From the NCBI RefSeq assembly GCF_010727605.1, contig NZ_AP022568.1:3534001-3598000 (forward strand): a DNA stretch of 64,000 nt, written 5' to 3'. Made by a program: the position numbers and the translations under genes. Source of the stretch: Mycobacterium simiae. Its GTDB lineage: Bacteria > Actinomycetota > Actinomycetes > Mycobacteriales > Mycobacteriaceae. Shown here in pieces: positions 42,176 through 51,165 of the stretch (within the stretch, counting starts at the first letter, position 1; each line of letters begins with the position of its first letter). The notes beneath the pieces were generated by a model. That model saw only the letters and a list, made by a program, of their open reading frames with translations. It had not been told where the DNA came from and ran no database searches.

Positions 42176-43522
42176 TCAGCGGCGTAGTAACTGCGCCAGT
42201 GGGATCAGCGGCTGCACACCGCCACCGCGATTGAGAACTGGTTCCAGTAAACGCATTTGCCGCATGATGCGGCGGTGGAACAGCCGAATGAGTTCGGCGT
42301 CCATGTTTTCTGATGCGCGCAAGGCGAATGCCTCCAGCGCCTCATCCCCTGCACGCCAGTCGGGGTATCGGGAGCCGAGCAGGCGGTTGAGATCGTCGAG
42401 GTCTTCGGATTCGATTGCGGGACCGTGTCGGCAGATGTCGGCAATGTAGCGTGCGGTTTGCGCGGTCTGATGCCGACGAAAGCGCTCAACTTCGGTCTCG
42501 GCGGGCAACTCCTCGATGATGGGCGCCAATGCGTCGACAAGGTCGCCGTGCCGGACATCTGCCGCCTGCGGAAGTCGGTAATCGTCGAGGGTGACGCCCT
42601 CGACCGCGGCCATTGCTTCGACGGCGTTGAGCGAGCATTGCTGAAACCACTCCTCATATTGCAGCAAGTCACTCATCGGAAAAGGGTTGTGCAAGATCAT
42701 GACTAACGAGAGAGGCGTGGTGAGCGAGAACTGCGCGGTGTGGAACTCGACCACAGGCAGGTCCAGTTGCACGCCGGAGACCTCCTCGTAGCGCCGAAAT
42801 GCGCGCTCGAGGTCGCCGAAGGGCTCGGAGATGTCGCGCAGGCGCAGTCCTGCGAGGTCGTGCGCGGTGTCGCCGAGGTAGGCCAGTTCGACGTCGAGCA
42901 GTCCGGTCACGCGTCCATCGGCGAACATGAACTGTCCGGGATCGCCCAGGACGAAGCGAGGGTCGAACCGATGCGCCGGAACGTGGCGGCGGATCCAGCC
43001 GATGCCGAATTCCAGAAACGGCTCTGGGCGCCTTTTTGTAGACCGATACCGCGCGACGGACCCTTCGAAGCTCGACAACGCGTGCTGCTGAGGGTCTTTG
43101 GGCAACTTAAGTCCGATGGCGGAGAATTCACCTGGATCCAGCTGATGGATCTGCGCAAGGATTTCCATGTATTCGTCGATGACCGAGTTGCGCTCTGTTG
43201 CGCTCGGCGAGGTTGACAGATTGGTGGAGCCAGGCAGGCGATCCATCACGATGGCCGGTGGTGCGTCAATCCGACCGTAGATGTGTGGAACAGGGATTCC
43301 TTGGTTTTTCAGGACTTCAAGGACGTCCGCTTCGCGATGGGTGGAGAACGAGAACTCCATGCCCTCGCGGTCGCCACGCACATAAAGCGCCACAATTGTG
43401 CTGTCGCGTTCGACGTCGGCGAACCAGGCCGGGCGCCAACGTGGTTGGCGCTCGAAGGTTCGTACGGGCCCGATGTGACTCTCCAGCCAGCCACGTACCG
43501 CCTCATCAGGTGTCATGGTCAT
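42176..43522 (-). CDS. Aminoglycoside phosphotransferase (APH/ACAD10 kinase-fold) family protein
   Basis: A 448-aa kinase-fold protein. The N-terminal lobe has YVRGDREGMEFSF and IPVPHIYGRID. The active region reads RFVLGDPGQFMFADG then LLDVELAYLGDTAHD, where HGD of functional APH proteins is LGD and the Asn is Gln, so the catalytic His is missing but both Asp residues remain. It may be a phosphotransferase with unusual chemistry or a pseudokinase. ACAD10-type domains occur with acyl-CoA dehydrogenases. Start ATG 43522 (or 43516). Convergent with the P450; 8 bp before the SDR end. Confidence 0.85.
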   Translation of the reverse strand: MTMTPDEAVRGWLESHIGPVRTFERQPRWRPAWFADVERDSTIVALYVRGDREGMEFSFSTHREADVLEVLKNQGIPVPHIYGRIDAPPAIVMDRLPGSTNLSTSPSATERNSVIDEYMEILAQIHQLDPGEFSAIGLKLPKDPQQHALSSFEGSVARYRSTKRRPEPFLEFGIGWIRRHVPAHRFDPRFVLGDPGQFMFADGRVTGLLDVELAYLGDTAHDLAGLRLRDISEPFGDLERAFRRYEEVSGVQLDLPVVEFHTAQFSLTTPLSLVMILHNPFPMSDLLQYEEWFQQCSLNAVEAMAAVEGVTLDDYRLPQAADVRHGDLVDALAPIIEELPAETEVERFRRHQTAQTARYIADICRHGPAIESEDLDDLNRLLGSRYPDWRAGDEALEAFALRASENMDAELIRLFHRRIMRQMRLLEPVLNRGGGVQPLIPLAQLLRR

Positions 43523-43530
43523 CCAGGGGG

Positions 43531-44388
43531 TCAGAAACCCATTTTCAGCGCGGCGCCGCCGTCGATGAACATCTGCAGTCCAGTGACGTAACGCGACTCG
43601 TCGGAGGCGAGGTAGACCACGGCGTGCGAGACGTCCTCGGGCTGCACCCAGGGCACCGGCATTGCCTGGAGTATCGGGTAGACCACAAAGGCATCGTCGT
43701 GAGTCGGAGCCTCGAGGTCGGGACGAAACGTCTTGTACATCATCGGATTGTTCATCATCGCGGTGTTGACGTTCGTCGGGTGCACGGCGTTAACGCGTAT
43801 CTCGCGCGCCGCCAGTGTCATCGCCATCGATTTGACCCAGTCGCGGACGAACTTCTTGGCCAAGCCATACCCGAGTCCGCCGGGGCCCGGGTTGCCGCCA
43901 CCGTTGAACATATCGTGTTGGGAGACCAGTCCGGCGATCGAGCCGGTGGCGACGATCGACGCACCGGTGTTCAGATGGTCAAACGCGGCGTTAACGGTGT
44001 TAACAACGCCGAGAAAATTTACGTCGAACACGTCGCGGAATGCCGGATACCCTTTGTGCTCTCCGTGCGGGCAGATGCCGGCGTTGGCGACGACGACATG
44101 CAGACCGCCCAGTTCGGCGACGCCGTCGTCGATCGCCTTCTTCAGGGTCGCCCGATCCCGCACATCGGCCACAGCGGTGACGACACGTCGGCCAGCCTTC
44201 TCCACCAACTTCGCCGTCTCGTCGAGGTCGCTCTTGCGTGCCATCGGGTAGTCGTTGGTCGCGATGTCGTCGCAGATGTCAACGGCGATGATGTCGGCGC
44301 CCTCGTCGGCGAGATGGACTGCGTGACTGCGCCCTTGTCCGCGCGCGGCGCCCGTGACGACCGCTACTTTGCCGCTGACTCGATTCAT
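43531..44388 (-). CDS. Mycofactocin-coupled SDR
   Basis: A 285-aa SDR. GKVAVVTGAARGQGRSHAVHLA near residue 7, then the DICDDI/DYPM insert and EKAGRRVVTAVADVRD, mark the mycofactocin-associated subfamily. NAGICP, TGSIAG and YGLAKKFV (Tyr-x3-Lys) are present. These enzymes hold NAD tightly and pass electrons to mycofactocin. It ends ALKMGF. It lies 53 bp after the CoA-transferase in the same direction. Probably oxidises an alcohol formed by a P450. Confidence 0.92.
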   Translation of the reverse strand: MNRVSGKVAVVTGAARGQGRSHAVHLADEGADIIAVDICDDIATNDYPMARKSDLDETAKLVEKAGRRVVTAVADVRDRATLKKAIDDGVAELGGLHVVVANAGICPHGEHKGYPAFRDVFDVNFLGVVNTVNAAFDHLNTGASIVATGSIAGLVSQHDMFNGGGNPGPGGLGYGLAKKFVRDWVKSMAMTLAAREIRVNAVHPTNVNTAMMNNPMMYKTFRPDLEAPTHDDAFVVYPILQAMPVPWVQPEDVSHAVVYLASDESRYVTGLQMFIDGGAALKMGF

Positions 44389-44441
44389 GTGCTTCCTCCG
44401 TCGTGGGCTCTTTCGCCGTCAGGCCATGAAGGTCGTCTTGG

Positions 44442-45662
44442 TCACGCGATGGTTCCGCTGTCCTTGAGGACAATGATGTCGTCCCAGTCCTTGCCCAGTT
44501 CGAGTAACAGCGCTTCGGTATGTTCCGCGAATTCCGGCGTCGGGCCGAGAGCGAACGGCGTCTGATCGAAAAGTACAGGGCTCGAGACTAATTCGAGGGA
44601 ACCGCCGCTGCCTTGGATGGGCACGATGACGCCGTTCGCCCTGACCTGCTCATCGGCCGCGACATCCATCGTGTCCTGTATGGGCGCCCATTGCCCTTCG
44701 AAACCGGCCAGTGCTTTGCGCCAGTGCTCGAGCGTTTGGCTCCCGAGCACCTCACGCAGGATCGCAGTCGCCTGCGCCGCATTGCGGGTTAGCAGCTCAT
44801 GGCTGGCAAAGCGTTCGTCGGTGGCAAGTTCGGCGAGCCCGACCCGCACACAGAAGTCTGCCCAGTAGCGGAACCCTTGCATCATCGACAATCCCAGGTA
44901 ACGGCCGTCGCCGGTGCGGTAGAAGCCCACCAGCGGATTGTGCGCGGCGACGTTGGCGCCGGCCGGGTTTGCCTGCCACGGCTGTCCGGAGATCAGCGCA
45001 GCGTTGACGGCCACGCCCATCGCCCACACCCCCACTCCGAGCAGCGAAACATCCACCACCTTGGCCTCACCGGTTCGTTCACGTCCGAACAGCGCCGCGG
45101 CGATTCCGCCGGCAATGGTCATGCCACCCAGGGAATCTCCGTACGCCGGTCCGGGTTGTGCGACGACGCCAGCCATATCGGGCGGGGTGACGCTTGCCGC
45201 GCTACCGGCTCGGCTCCAGAAGCCCGTCATGTCGTAGCCACCGATGCCTGCCTCGTCGCCGAGCGTCCCGTATGCGCTGCCCCGCACATAGACGATGTCG
45301 GGATTCGCCGTCCGCACGTCATCGACGTCGATCCGTAGTTTGGCGCGGGCGTCGGGCAAGAAGTTCGTCAGGAACACGTCGCTCGTGCGGGCAATGTCCA
45401 TCAGCAATTCATGGCCGGCCGGTGTCGAGATATCAAGGGCGATAGACCGTTTGCCGCGATTTGCGTGCTCCATGACGGGGTTGCGATCGCCGGCGATCTG
45501 TACGTTGCCGAGCTGACGTAGGCCCCGCTGGGCATCGCCGGTGCGCGGATGTTCGATCTTCAGTACGTCAGCGCCCCAGTCCGCCAGCACCGCGCCGGCA
45601 GCCGGCACGAAGGTCCACTGGGCAACCTCGAGGACGCGTACGCCCGCCATCGGATTGTTCAT
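44442..45662 (-). CDS. Family III CoA-transferase
   Basis: A 406-aa CaiB/BaiF protein. MAGVRVLEVAQWTFVPAAGA opens the fold; the catalytic Asp is in VVDVSLLGVGVWAMG, preceded by FGRERTGEAK; GGMTIAGGIAAALFG is the Gly loop. It transfers CoA to an acid in the pathway. Start ATG 45662 with AAGGA 5 nt upstream. It forms a minus-strand unit with the SDR (43531), the kinase-fold protein (42176) and the P450 (45723). Confidence 0.9.
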   Translation of the reverse strand: MNNPMAGVRVLEVAQWTFVPAAGAVLADWGADVLKIEHPRTGDAQRGLRQLGNVQIAGDRNPVMEHANRGKRSIALDISTPAGHELLMDIARTSDVFLTNFLPDARAKLRIDVDDVRTANPDIVYVRGSAYGTLGDEAGIGGYDMTGFWSRAGSAASVTPPDMAGVVAQPGPAYGDSLGGMTIAGGIAAALFGRERTGEAKVVDVSLLGVGVWAMGVAVNAALISGQPWQANPAGANVAAHNPLVGFYRTGDGRYLGLSMMQGFRYWADFCVRVGLAELATDERFASHELLTRNAAQATAILREVLGSQTLEHWRKALAGFEGQWAPIQDTMDVAADEQVRANGVIVPIQGSGGSLELVSSPVLFDQTPFALGPTPEFAEHTEALLLELGKDWDDIIVLKDSGTIA

Positions 45663-45722
45663 GCGCATCCTTACCGGCAAGACGATGGTTGGCGCGCGCG
45701 GCAAGCTGGCCTGGCTGCCATG

Positions 45723-46928
45723 TCAGCGATAGTCCAGCGTGACGGGCAGGTGGTCGTGGGTGTGCACCAATGTCGACACGCGGGGCACTCGCTCACCGGC
45801 CACGTGAATCCCCTTGGCGCGCCGCGCTACTTCCTCCAGCAGCAGACGGGCTTCGCGTCGAGCCAGGGCGGCGCCCATGCAGAAGTGCTCGCCGACTCCG
45901 AAGCCGAGGTGATTGGCGGCGTCCTGCCGGTGGATGTCGAACTGTTCGGCGGTCGGGCCCCAGTGCTCCTCGTCGCGGTTCGCGGACGCGTAGGCGAGCA
46001 GCACCCCGTCGCCTTCCTTGACCTCCGCACCGCGTAGCCGAACGTCGCGCGCCGCCTGCCGGGCCATGCTCATCACCGGCGTCCAGTAACGCAGCACCTC
46101 CTCGACGGCGTTGCCGCTGAGCCCGGGATCGGCGAACAACACCGCCGACTGGTCGGGATGGGTGTCGAGACAGTCGGCGATTCCCGCGATCAGGCTCTGT
46201 GTCGTCTCACTGCCGGCGGCGAGCAAGGTGAGCGCGTAGATCATCACCTGCATGTCGTTGAAGGGTTCTCCGTCAACGGTCACCTGGGAGAGCATCGTGA
46301 GCAGATCGTCCTGAGGACGCTCCTTGCGTTCGGCGACGAGGCCCATCAGATAGGGCCCGATGTGTTCGAAGATGAACGCGTAGTCCTCATCGCTTGCGGC
46401 CCCACCACCGACGTTGGCGATGGTGGTCGCCCAGCCCGCGACCTTGGGCCAGTCTTCTTCGGGCACTCCCAGCAGGTACGCGAAGACGTACACCGGGATG
46501 GGCTCGGCCACCCGTTGAATCCAGTCGAATTCTCCGTCCGGCAGGTCGTCGAGCACATCGTTGACGACCTGGCGTACCCGAGCCTCCATCTTGGCGACCG
46601 CGGCCGGTGTGAACCGCACACCGACAGCCTTGCGGTGCACCCGGTGCACCGGCGGATCCATGAACATGATGCCGCGGTTGCCGTACCCCTGAGGGTCCCG
46701 GCCCTCCCGGTGCGCGATCAGATCCATCATGATCCCAATGCGCTCGGACCTAAACTTCTCGGGTCGAGCCGAGATGCCCTTGATATCTTCGTATTTGGTA
46801 ATGACCCAGAATTTCCCCTCGTCGTACCAATGCACGGGGTCGTGCTCGCGCAGCTGCGCGAACGCGCCGTTCGGGTCGCCGAGGTAGAACGCCGGCTCGT
46901 CGAAGCGGGCCGCTGTGATCGTCACCAT
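45723..46928 (-). CDS. Cytochrome P450, copy 2
   Basis: A 401-aa P450. Heme motif FGVGEHFCMGAALARRE with Cys near residue 350; I-helix LAAGSETTQSL; E-x2-R in EEVLRYWTPV. Start ATG 46928, 9 bp from an operator site and on a divergent promoter with the CoA-transferase at 47034. A fatty-acid, terpene or steroid hydroxylase is likely. It is the first gene of a minus-strand operon of four genes. Confidence 0.93.
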   Translation of the reverse strand: MVTITAARFDEPAFYLGDPNGAFAQLREHDPVHWYDEGKFWVITKYEDIKGISARPEKFRSERIGIMMDLIAHREGRDPQGYGNRGIMFMDPPVHRVHRKAVGVRFTPAAVAKMEARVRQVVNDVLDDLPDGEFDWIQRVAEPIPVYVFAYLLGVPEEDWPKVAGWATTIANVGGGAASDEDYAFIFEHIGPYLMGLVAERKERPQDDLLTMLSQVTVDGEPFNDMQVMIYALTLLAAGSETTQSLIAGIADCLDTHPDQSAVLFADPGLSGNAVEEVLRYWTPVMSMARQAARDVRLRGAEVKEGDGVLLAYASANRDEEHWGPTAEQFDIHRQDAANHLGFGVGEHFCMGAALARREARLLLEEVARRAKGIHVAGERVPRVSTLVHTHDHLPVTLDYR

Positions 46929-46936
46929 AGAACTGA

Positions 46937-47030
46937 ACAATAGAACATCAATTGTCAATCTGCGAGTGGCCCTCCGCTGGCACGGCGAGCCGGAGCGGCG
47001 TTGGCAGCAGAACAAATGATGTTCTATTGT
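46937..47030. promoter_or_regulatory. Divergent promoter with two facing operators (ACAAT-N9-ATTGT)
   Basis: Two 19-bp sites face each other: 46937-46955 (with ATAGAACATC) and 47012-47030 (GATGTTCTAT). Each is an inverted repeat with arms ACAAT/ATTGT around 9 bases (the second starts ACAAA). One lies 9 bp from the P450 start and the other 4 bp from the CoA-transferase start, so a repressor could cover both start regions. Confidence 0.7.
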
Positions 47031-47033
47031 TGC

Positions 47034-48272
47034 ATGGTGACCGCTGGTTTATCCCACCTTCGCGTGTGCGATCTGGGTGGTCAACTGGCCGGCGCGGGGG
47101 CGACGAAGATCCTGGCGGCGTTCGGCGCCGAGGTCATTCGCGTCGAAGACCCCGCAACGCGCGGGATGTGGGACGCGCTGCGCGGCGTGGGCCCGTTCGT
47201 CGACGAGCGTCGGGGCGTGAATCTGGGCGCCGGCTTCAACAACCACAACGTCGGCAAGCTCGGGGTTACCATCAACCTGCGTCTCTCGGCCGGCAAAGAG
47301 CTGCTGCGTGAACTGATCGTCGTCTCCGACATCGTCTGCGAGAATTTCGCCGCCGGCGTGCTGGACCGGATGGGATTCGGCTACGACGAGCTGCGCCGGA
47401 TCAAGCCGGACATCATCTACGTCTCCAACTGTGGGTTCGGCCACACCGGGCCGTACCGGGACTTCAAGACCTGGGGTCCGATTGTTCAGGCGCTGAGCGG
47501 GTTGACCTTCACCGCCGGGCTGCCCGACCACGAGCCGGCGGGGTGGGGCTACTCCTACATGGACCACATCGCCGCCTACTACATGACCGTGGCGATACTG
47601 GCGGCCCTGCATCAGCGCGAACGTACCGGCGAGGGCCAGCACATCGATTTGGCCACGGTGCCGGCCGGTATCGCGATGCTGCCCACCGAAGTGCTGGATT
47701 GGACCGTCAACCGGCGGCCCGCCCGCCGGCCGGGGCTCCCGGACGGTAACCACGCCGACTTCGGCGAGATGGCCCCGCACGGCATCTATCCGTGCCTAGG
47801 CGAGGATCGGTGGATAGCCATCGCCTGCCGCGACGAACGGGATGTCGCGCTGCTGTCCAAAGTCCTCGACCAGCCGCGACTGACGGACGATCGGTTCGCC
47901 ACACTCGAGCAGCGGTTGCTCGGTGCCGACGCACTCGACGAACTCGTCAGCGCACGCACCCGGACCCGCGAAGCGGACACTCTGTCACGCGAACTCGGCG
48001 CGGCCGGCGTTCCCGCGAGCGTCGTCAAGTCGCCCCGGGAACGGATCGACGAAGACCCGGACCTCGCCGAATGGGGACTCTTCCCGACCGTGACGCATCC
48101 CGAAATCGGGACGGTGCGCGTGGAGGGCCTTCCGCTGCGAATGTCGGCCTCGCCGTGGAGTATTTCGCGGGCCGCGCCGTGCCTGGGCGAACACAACCGG
48201 AGCGTGCTCGGCGGGCTGCTCGGGCGCAGCGATCAGGAGTTGGACGACTTGACGAAGCAGGGTGTGATCTGA
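47034..48272 (+). CDS. Family III CoA-transferase, subunit with catalytic Asp
   Basis: A 412-aa CaiB/BaiF protein. LRVCDLGGQLAGAGATKILA opens; the catalytic Asp is in GQHIDLATVPAGIAM; the FNNHNVGKLGVTINLR segment is typical. Start ATG 47034. Directly followed, with a 4-base overlap, by a second CoA-transferase gene; together they look like a heteromeric enzyme (compare BbsE/BbsF). Divergent from the P450. Confidence 0.9.
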   Translation: MVTAGLSHLRVCDLGGQLAGAGATKILAAFGAEVIRVEDPATRGMWDALRGVGPFVDERRGVNLGAGFNNHNVGKLGVTINLRLSAGKELLRELIVVSDIVCENFAAGVLDRMGFGYDELRRIKPDIIYVSNCGFGHTGPYRDFKTWGPIVQALSGLTFTAGLPDHEPAGWGYSYMDHIAAYYMTVAILAALHQRERTGEGQHIDLATVPAGIAMLPTEVLDWTVNRRPARRPGLPDGNHADFGEMAPHGIYPCLGEDRWIAIACRDERDVALLSKVLDQPRLTDDRFATLEQRLLGADALDELVSARTRTREADTLSRELGAAGVPASVVKSPRERIDEDPDLAEWGLFPTVTHPEIGTVRVEGLPLRMSASPWSISRAAPCLGEHNRSVLGGLLGRSDQELDDLTKQGVI

Positions 48273-49471
48273 ACGCGCTGAGCGGGCTCCGCGTCGTCGA
48301 GATCAGTGGCCAGTTCACCCCCGTCGGGGGACGGCTGCTCGCCGAACTCGGCGCCGAGGTGGTCGTCATCGAGCCTCCCGCCGGTTCCTCACACCGGTCG
48401 CGACCGCCGTTCGCGCACAACAACATCGGCCCGGACACCAGTCTGCGATGGTGGAGCGGCAACGTGGGCAAGCGGTCGGTGACCGTCAATCTCGACACCG
48501 CGGAGGGTGTCAGCGCACTGGAGCGCCTGATCGCTAGCGCCGACATCGTGATCTCCGGGGGCGGCCCGATCGGTGATGCCCGACACCCGGCCCTGATCTG
48601 GGTAGCGGTCACCCCTTTTGGGCTGGACAGCATGCGGGCCGACCAGCCGGTCACCGACCTCACCATGCTGGCCGGCGGGGGTCCGGTCTGGAACTGCGGC
48701 TACGACGACCACTCCTTGCCGCCGATCCGCGGCGCGGGCGAGCAGTCGGCCAACATCGCCGGCCTGTATTGCGCGATCGGAACGCTGGTGGCCCTTGCGC
48801 ATCGCGACCAGACCGGCCAGGGTCAGCTGGTCGAGGTCAGCGTCAACGCGGCGTGCAACGTCAGCTGCGAACAGACGACCTACCACTGGCTGGTCAACAA
48901 CGAGACGTGCGTCCGCCAGACCGGCCGTCACGCGTACTTCACGCGCAGCCAACCTACCCAGGTCCGGTGCGCGGACGGCGGCTACGCCACCACCGGCGTG
49001 CTGCCTCGCAAGCCGCCCGAATTCGCGAACCTGCTGCACTGGCTTGCGGACCTCGGTCTGACCGACGAGCTTCCCGAGGCAGTGTTCTTGGAAATGGCCG
49101 CTTCTCGCGACGAGCCGGTCGACATTGCGATGATCGGTGCCGACGACGAGACCACCGCGATACTGATGGCGGCCCGCGACGCGATCACCCTGATCGCTTC
49201 CCGGATGGCGGCCGACGAGTACTTCCTGGAAAGTCAGCGACGCGGATTCCCCGCCGGAGCGGTGCTGTCACCCGACGAGGCCTTCGAGGACGACCACGTC
49301 GCTGCCCGCGGGTTTCACGTGCCGGTCCACCACGCGGAACTGGGGGAGATCTTCCGCTATCCGGGCACGCCATACCTTTTCAGTGCCAATCCGGCGGGCG
49401 GCCCGCTGCGGCCACCCTTGCTCGGGGAACACAACGGGCTGCTCGACGAACTTACCGACGACTCCGCATGA
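48269..49471 (+). CDS. Family III CoA-transferase-like subunit with Asp to Glu change; start CTG?
   Basis: A ~400-aa protein beginning LNALSGLRVVEISGQFTPVGG. The catalytic position is Glu (GQGQLVEVSVNAACNVS) in place of Asp. Only CTG 48269 (overlapping the previous TGA as CTGA) opens the frame where the domain starts; there is no ATG, GTG or TTG in this frame between there and the previous gene's interior. It may be a true CTG start coupled to termination. It is probably the non-catalytic partner of 47034. The next gene overlaps by 4 bases. Confidence 0.78.
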   Translation: MNALSGLRVVEISGQFTPVGGRLLAELGAEVVVIEPPAGSSHRSRPPFAHNNIGPDTSLRWWSGNVGKRSVTVNLDTAEGVSALERLIASADIVISGGGPIGDARHPALIWVAVTPFGLDSMRADQPVTDLTMLAGGGPVWNCGYDDHSLPPIRGAGEQSANIAGLYCAIGTLVALAHRDQTGQGQLVEVSVNAACNVSCEQTTYHWLVNNETCVRQTGRHAYFTRSQPTQVRCADGGYATTGVLPRKPPEFANLLHWLADLGLTDELPEAVFLEMAASRDEPVDIAMIGADDETTAILMAARDAITLIASRMAADEYFLESQRRGFPAGAVLSPDEAFEDDHVAARGFHVPVHHAELGEIFRYPGTPYLFSANPAGGPLRPPLLGEHNGLLDELTDDSA

Positions 49472-49917
49472 GCTCCGGTGACCGCCTCACCCATATCGGG
49501 CTGTGTGTCAGCGATCTCGAAAAGTCGGTCCAGTTCTATTGCTTGGCATTGGGATTCGACGAGTGTGGTCGGCTGCGGGTCGACGGGCCCGAGACGGCGC
49601 GGCTGCTCGGCGTGCCCGGGCTGGTTCTCGACCTGGTCTATCTGCAACGCGACGGATTTCGCCTCGAGTTGCTCAGTTATCCGGTGCCGGGCGCGCGAGA
49701 GAAGCACCGGCCCCGCCGGATGAACGCGGTGGGATTCACGCACCTATCGTTCCGCGTCGACGACCCGGACGCATTCGTCGCAGGTATCGAGCGCTTGGGT
49801 GGCCAGGTTCGACCGGAACGAACGGTGACTTTCGCGGGCGGCAACCGGGGGCTGATGGCGACCGACCCCGACGGCAACTGGATCGAGTTGATCGAACGCA
49901 CCCCGTCCAGCGACTGA
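49468..49917 (+). CDS. VOC-family (glyoxalase/methylmalonyl-CoA epimerase-like) protein
   Basis: A 149-aa protein of two beta-alpha-beta-beta-beta units. HIGLCVSDLEKSVQFYCLAL and later VGFTHLSFRVDD are the two metal-binding starts; MATDPDGNWIELIE is the end motif with the last Glu. It may isomerise or epimerise an acyl-CoA. Coupled with the CoA-transferase pair. Start ATG 49468. Confidence 0.86.
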   Translation: MSSGDRLTHIGLCVSDLEKSVQFYCLALGFDECGRLRVDGPETARLLGVPGLVLDLVYLQRDGFRLELLSYPVPGAREKHRPRRMNAVGFTHLSFRVDDPDAFVAGIERLGGQVRPERTVTFAGGNRGLMATDPDGNWIELIERTPSSD

Positions 49918-49963
49918 GCAGTTAGTCACTCAACGTCCGATTGTTCATCGCGATGATAGAGTC

Positions 49964-51163
49964 ATGGCTGTGCCAGCGACCAGCGAGTTGATGTATTCGC
50001 CATTCTCCAAGGCGATCTTCGACGATCCATACCCGGTGTACCGGAGATTGCGTGACGAGGCGCCGGTTTACCGGGATCCGGAGAATCGCTGGTGGGTCTT
50101 GTCCAGGTTCGACGACGTGTCGCAGGCTCTTCGGGATTGGGAGACGTTCTCGTCCAAACGCGGTCCGGCACCGGAGAACCCGGACAACGACGGCCGCAAG
50201 TACTCGGTGATCTCGATGGACCCGCCGCGCCACGACCGCATTCGCGGGGTCCTCAAGGGTTTCTTCACGCCAAAAGCGGTCGCCGCCATGGAATCCGCCC
50301 TGCGCGCGGTGGTCAACACCCACCTTGGCCGGCTGCGACCGGGTACCACCGTCGACGCGATGGAGGCCTTCGCGTTCTCGGTCCCCACGGATGTGATCGG
50401 TGATCTCCTCGGCGTGCCGCACAGCGACCGCGCGCAGTTACGCGTCTGGTGGGAGGCCTTCCTCACCCGGGAGGAAGGGCAAGTCGCAGTCCCGGCCCAA
50501 GCCATCGAGGCCAACCGCCTGATCAGCCAGTACATCGGTGACCTGATCGAGCGGCGCCGCACCGACCCGGCCGACGACTTGATCAGCATCGTGCTGCAAG
50601 CCAGCTTTGAGGATCCCGAAGCCGGCCGCCACCGCTGCCTGACCGCGCACGAGGTGCTGATGTTCTGCAATCTCCTGTCGGCTGCCGGCTCGGAAACCAC
50701 GCAGAAGCTGATCTCCAACGGCCTGGTCGCGCTCGCGGAACATCCTGAACAGTGGCATCGAATCGTCAAGGACCGCACTGCTATTCCCGCCGCGGTCAAC
50801 GAGGCGCTTCGCTACGACACCCCGAGCCACTGGGTGGCGCGCACCTTGACCCGGCCCATCGAGCGTCACGGCGTCACGATGCAGGCCGGCGACTGGGTGC
50901 TGCTGCTGCTGGGTAGCGCCAACCGGGACGAACGGCGCTACGACGATCCCGACCGCTTCATCATCGGAAGGCCGCGGGGCACCGACGTGTACTTCGGATG
51001 GGGAATTCATATCTGTCTCGGGCAATGGTTGGCGCGCCGGGAGGCGCAGCTGGTGTTCGACTACATCGCCGACAGGTTCCCCGACTACGCCATCGGGGCG
51101 CGCGAACGCGTGCTCACCGCGACGGTGCGCGGATACACCAGCGTGGAGATGACCCTGCGCTGA
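49964..51163 (+). CDS. Cytochrome P450, copy 3
   Basis: A 399-aa P450. The heme motif FGWGIHICLGQWLARRE has Cys at about residue 351; the I-helix is SAAGSETTQKLI; E-x2-R is in NEALRYDTPS. It is the first of three coupled genes with two acyl-CoA dehydrogenase subunits (gaps of 2 bp). The ribosome-binding site is weak. Probably hydroxylates the same compound class as the other P450s. Confidence 0.92.
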   Translation: MAVPATSELMYSPFSKAIFDDPYPVYRRLRDEAPVYRDPENRWWVLSRFDDVSQALRDWETFSSKRGPAPENPDNDGRKYSVISMDPPRHDRIRGVLKGFFTPKAVAAMESALRAVVNTHLGRLRPGTTVDAMEAFAFSVPTDVIGDLLGVPHSDRAQLRVWWEAFLTREEGQVAVPAQAIEANRLISQYIGDLIERRRTDPADDLISIVLQASFEDPEAGRHRCLTAHEVLMFCNLLSAAGSETTQKLISNGLVALAEHPEQWHRIVKDRTAIPAAVNEALRYDTPSHWVARTLTRPIERHGVTMQAGDWVLLLLGSANRDERRYDDPDRFIIGRPRGTDVYFGWGIHICLGQWLARREAQLVFDYIADRFPDYAIGARERVLTATVRGYTSVEMTLR

Positions 51164-51165
51164 CC

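Noticed and set aside
46937..47030. KstR-type operators
   Set aside because: Only the TAGAAC half matches; the facing GTTCTA half is not at the KstR spacing.
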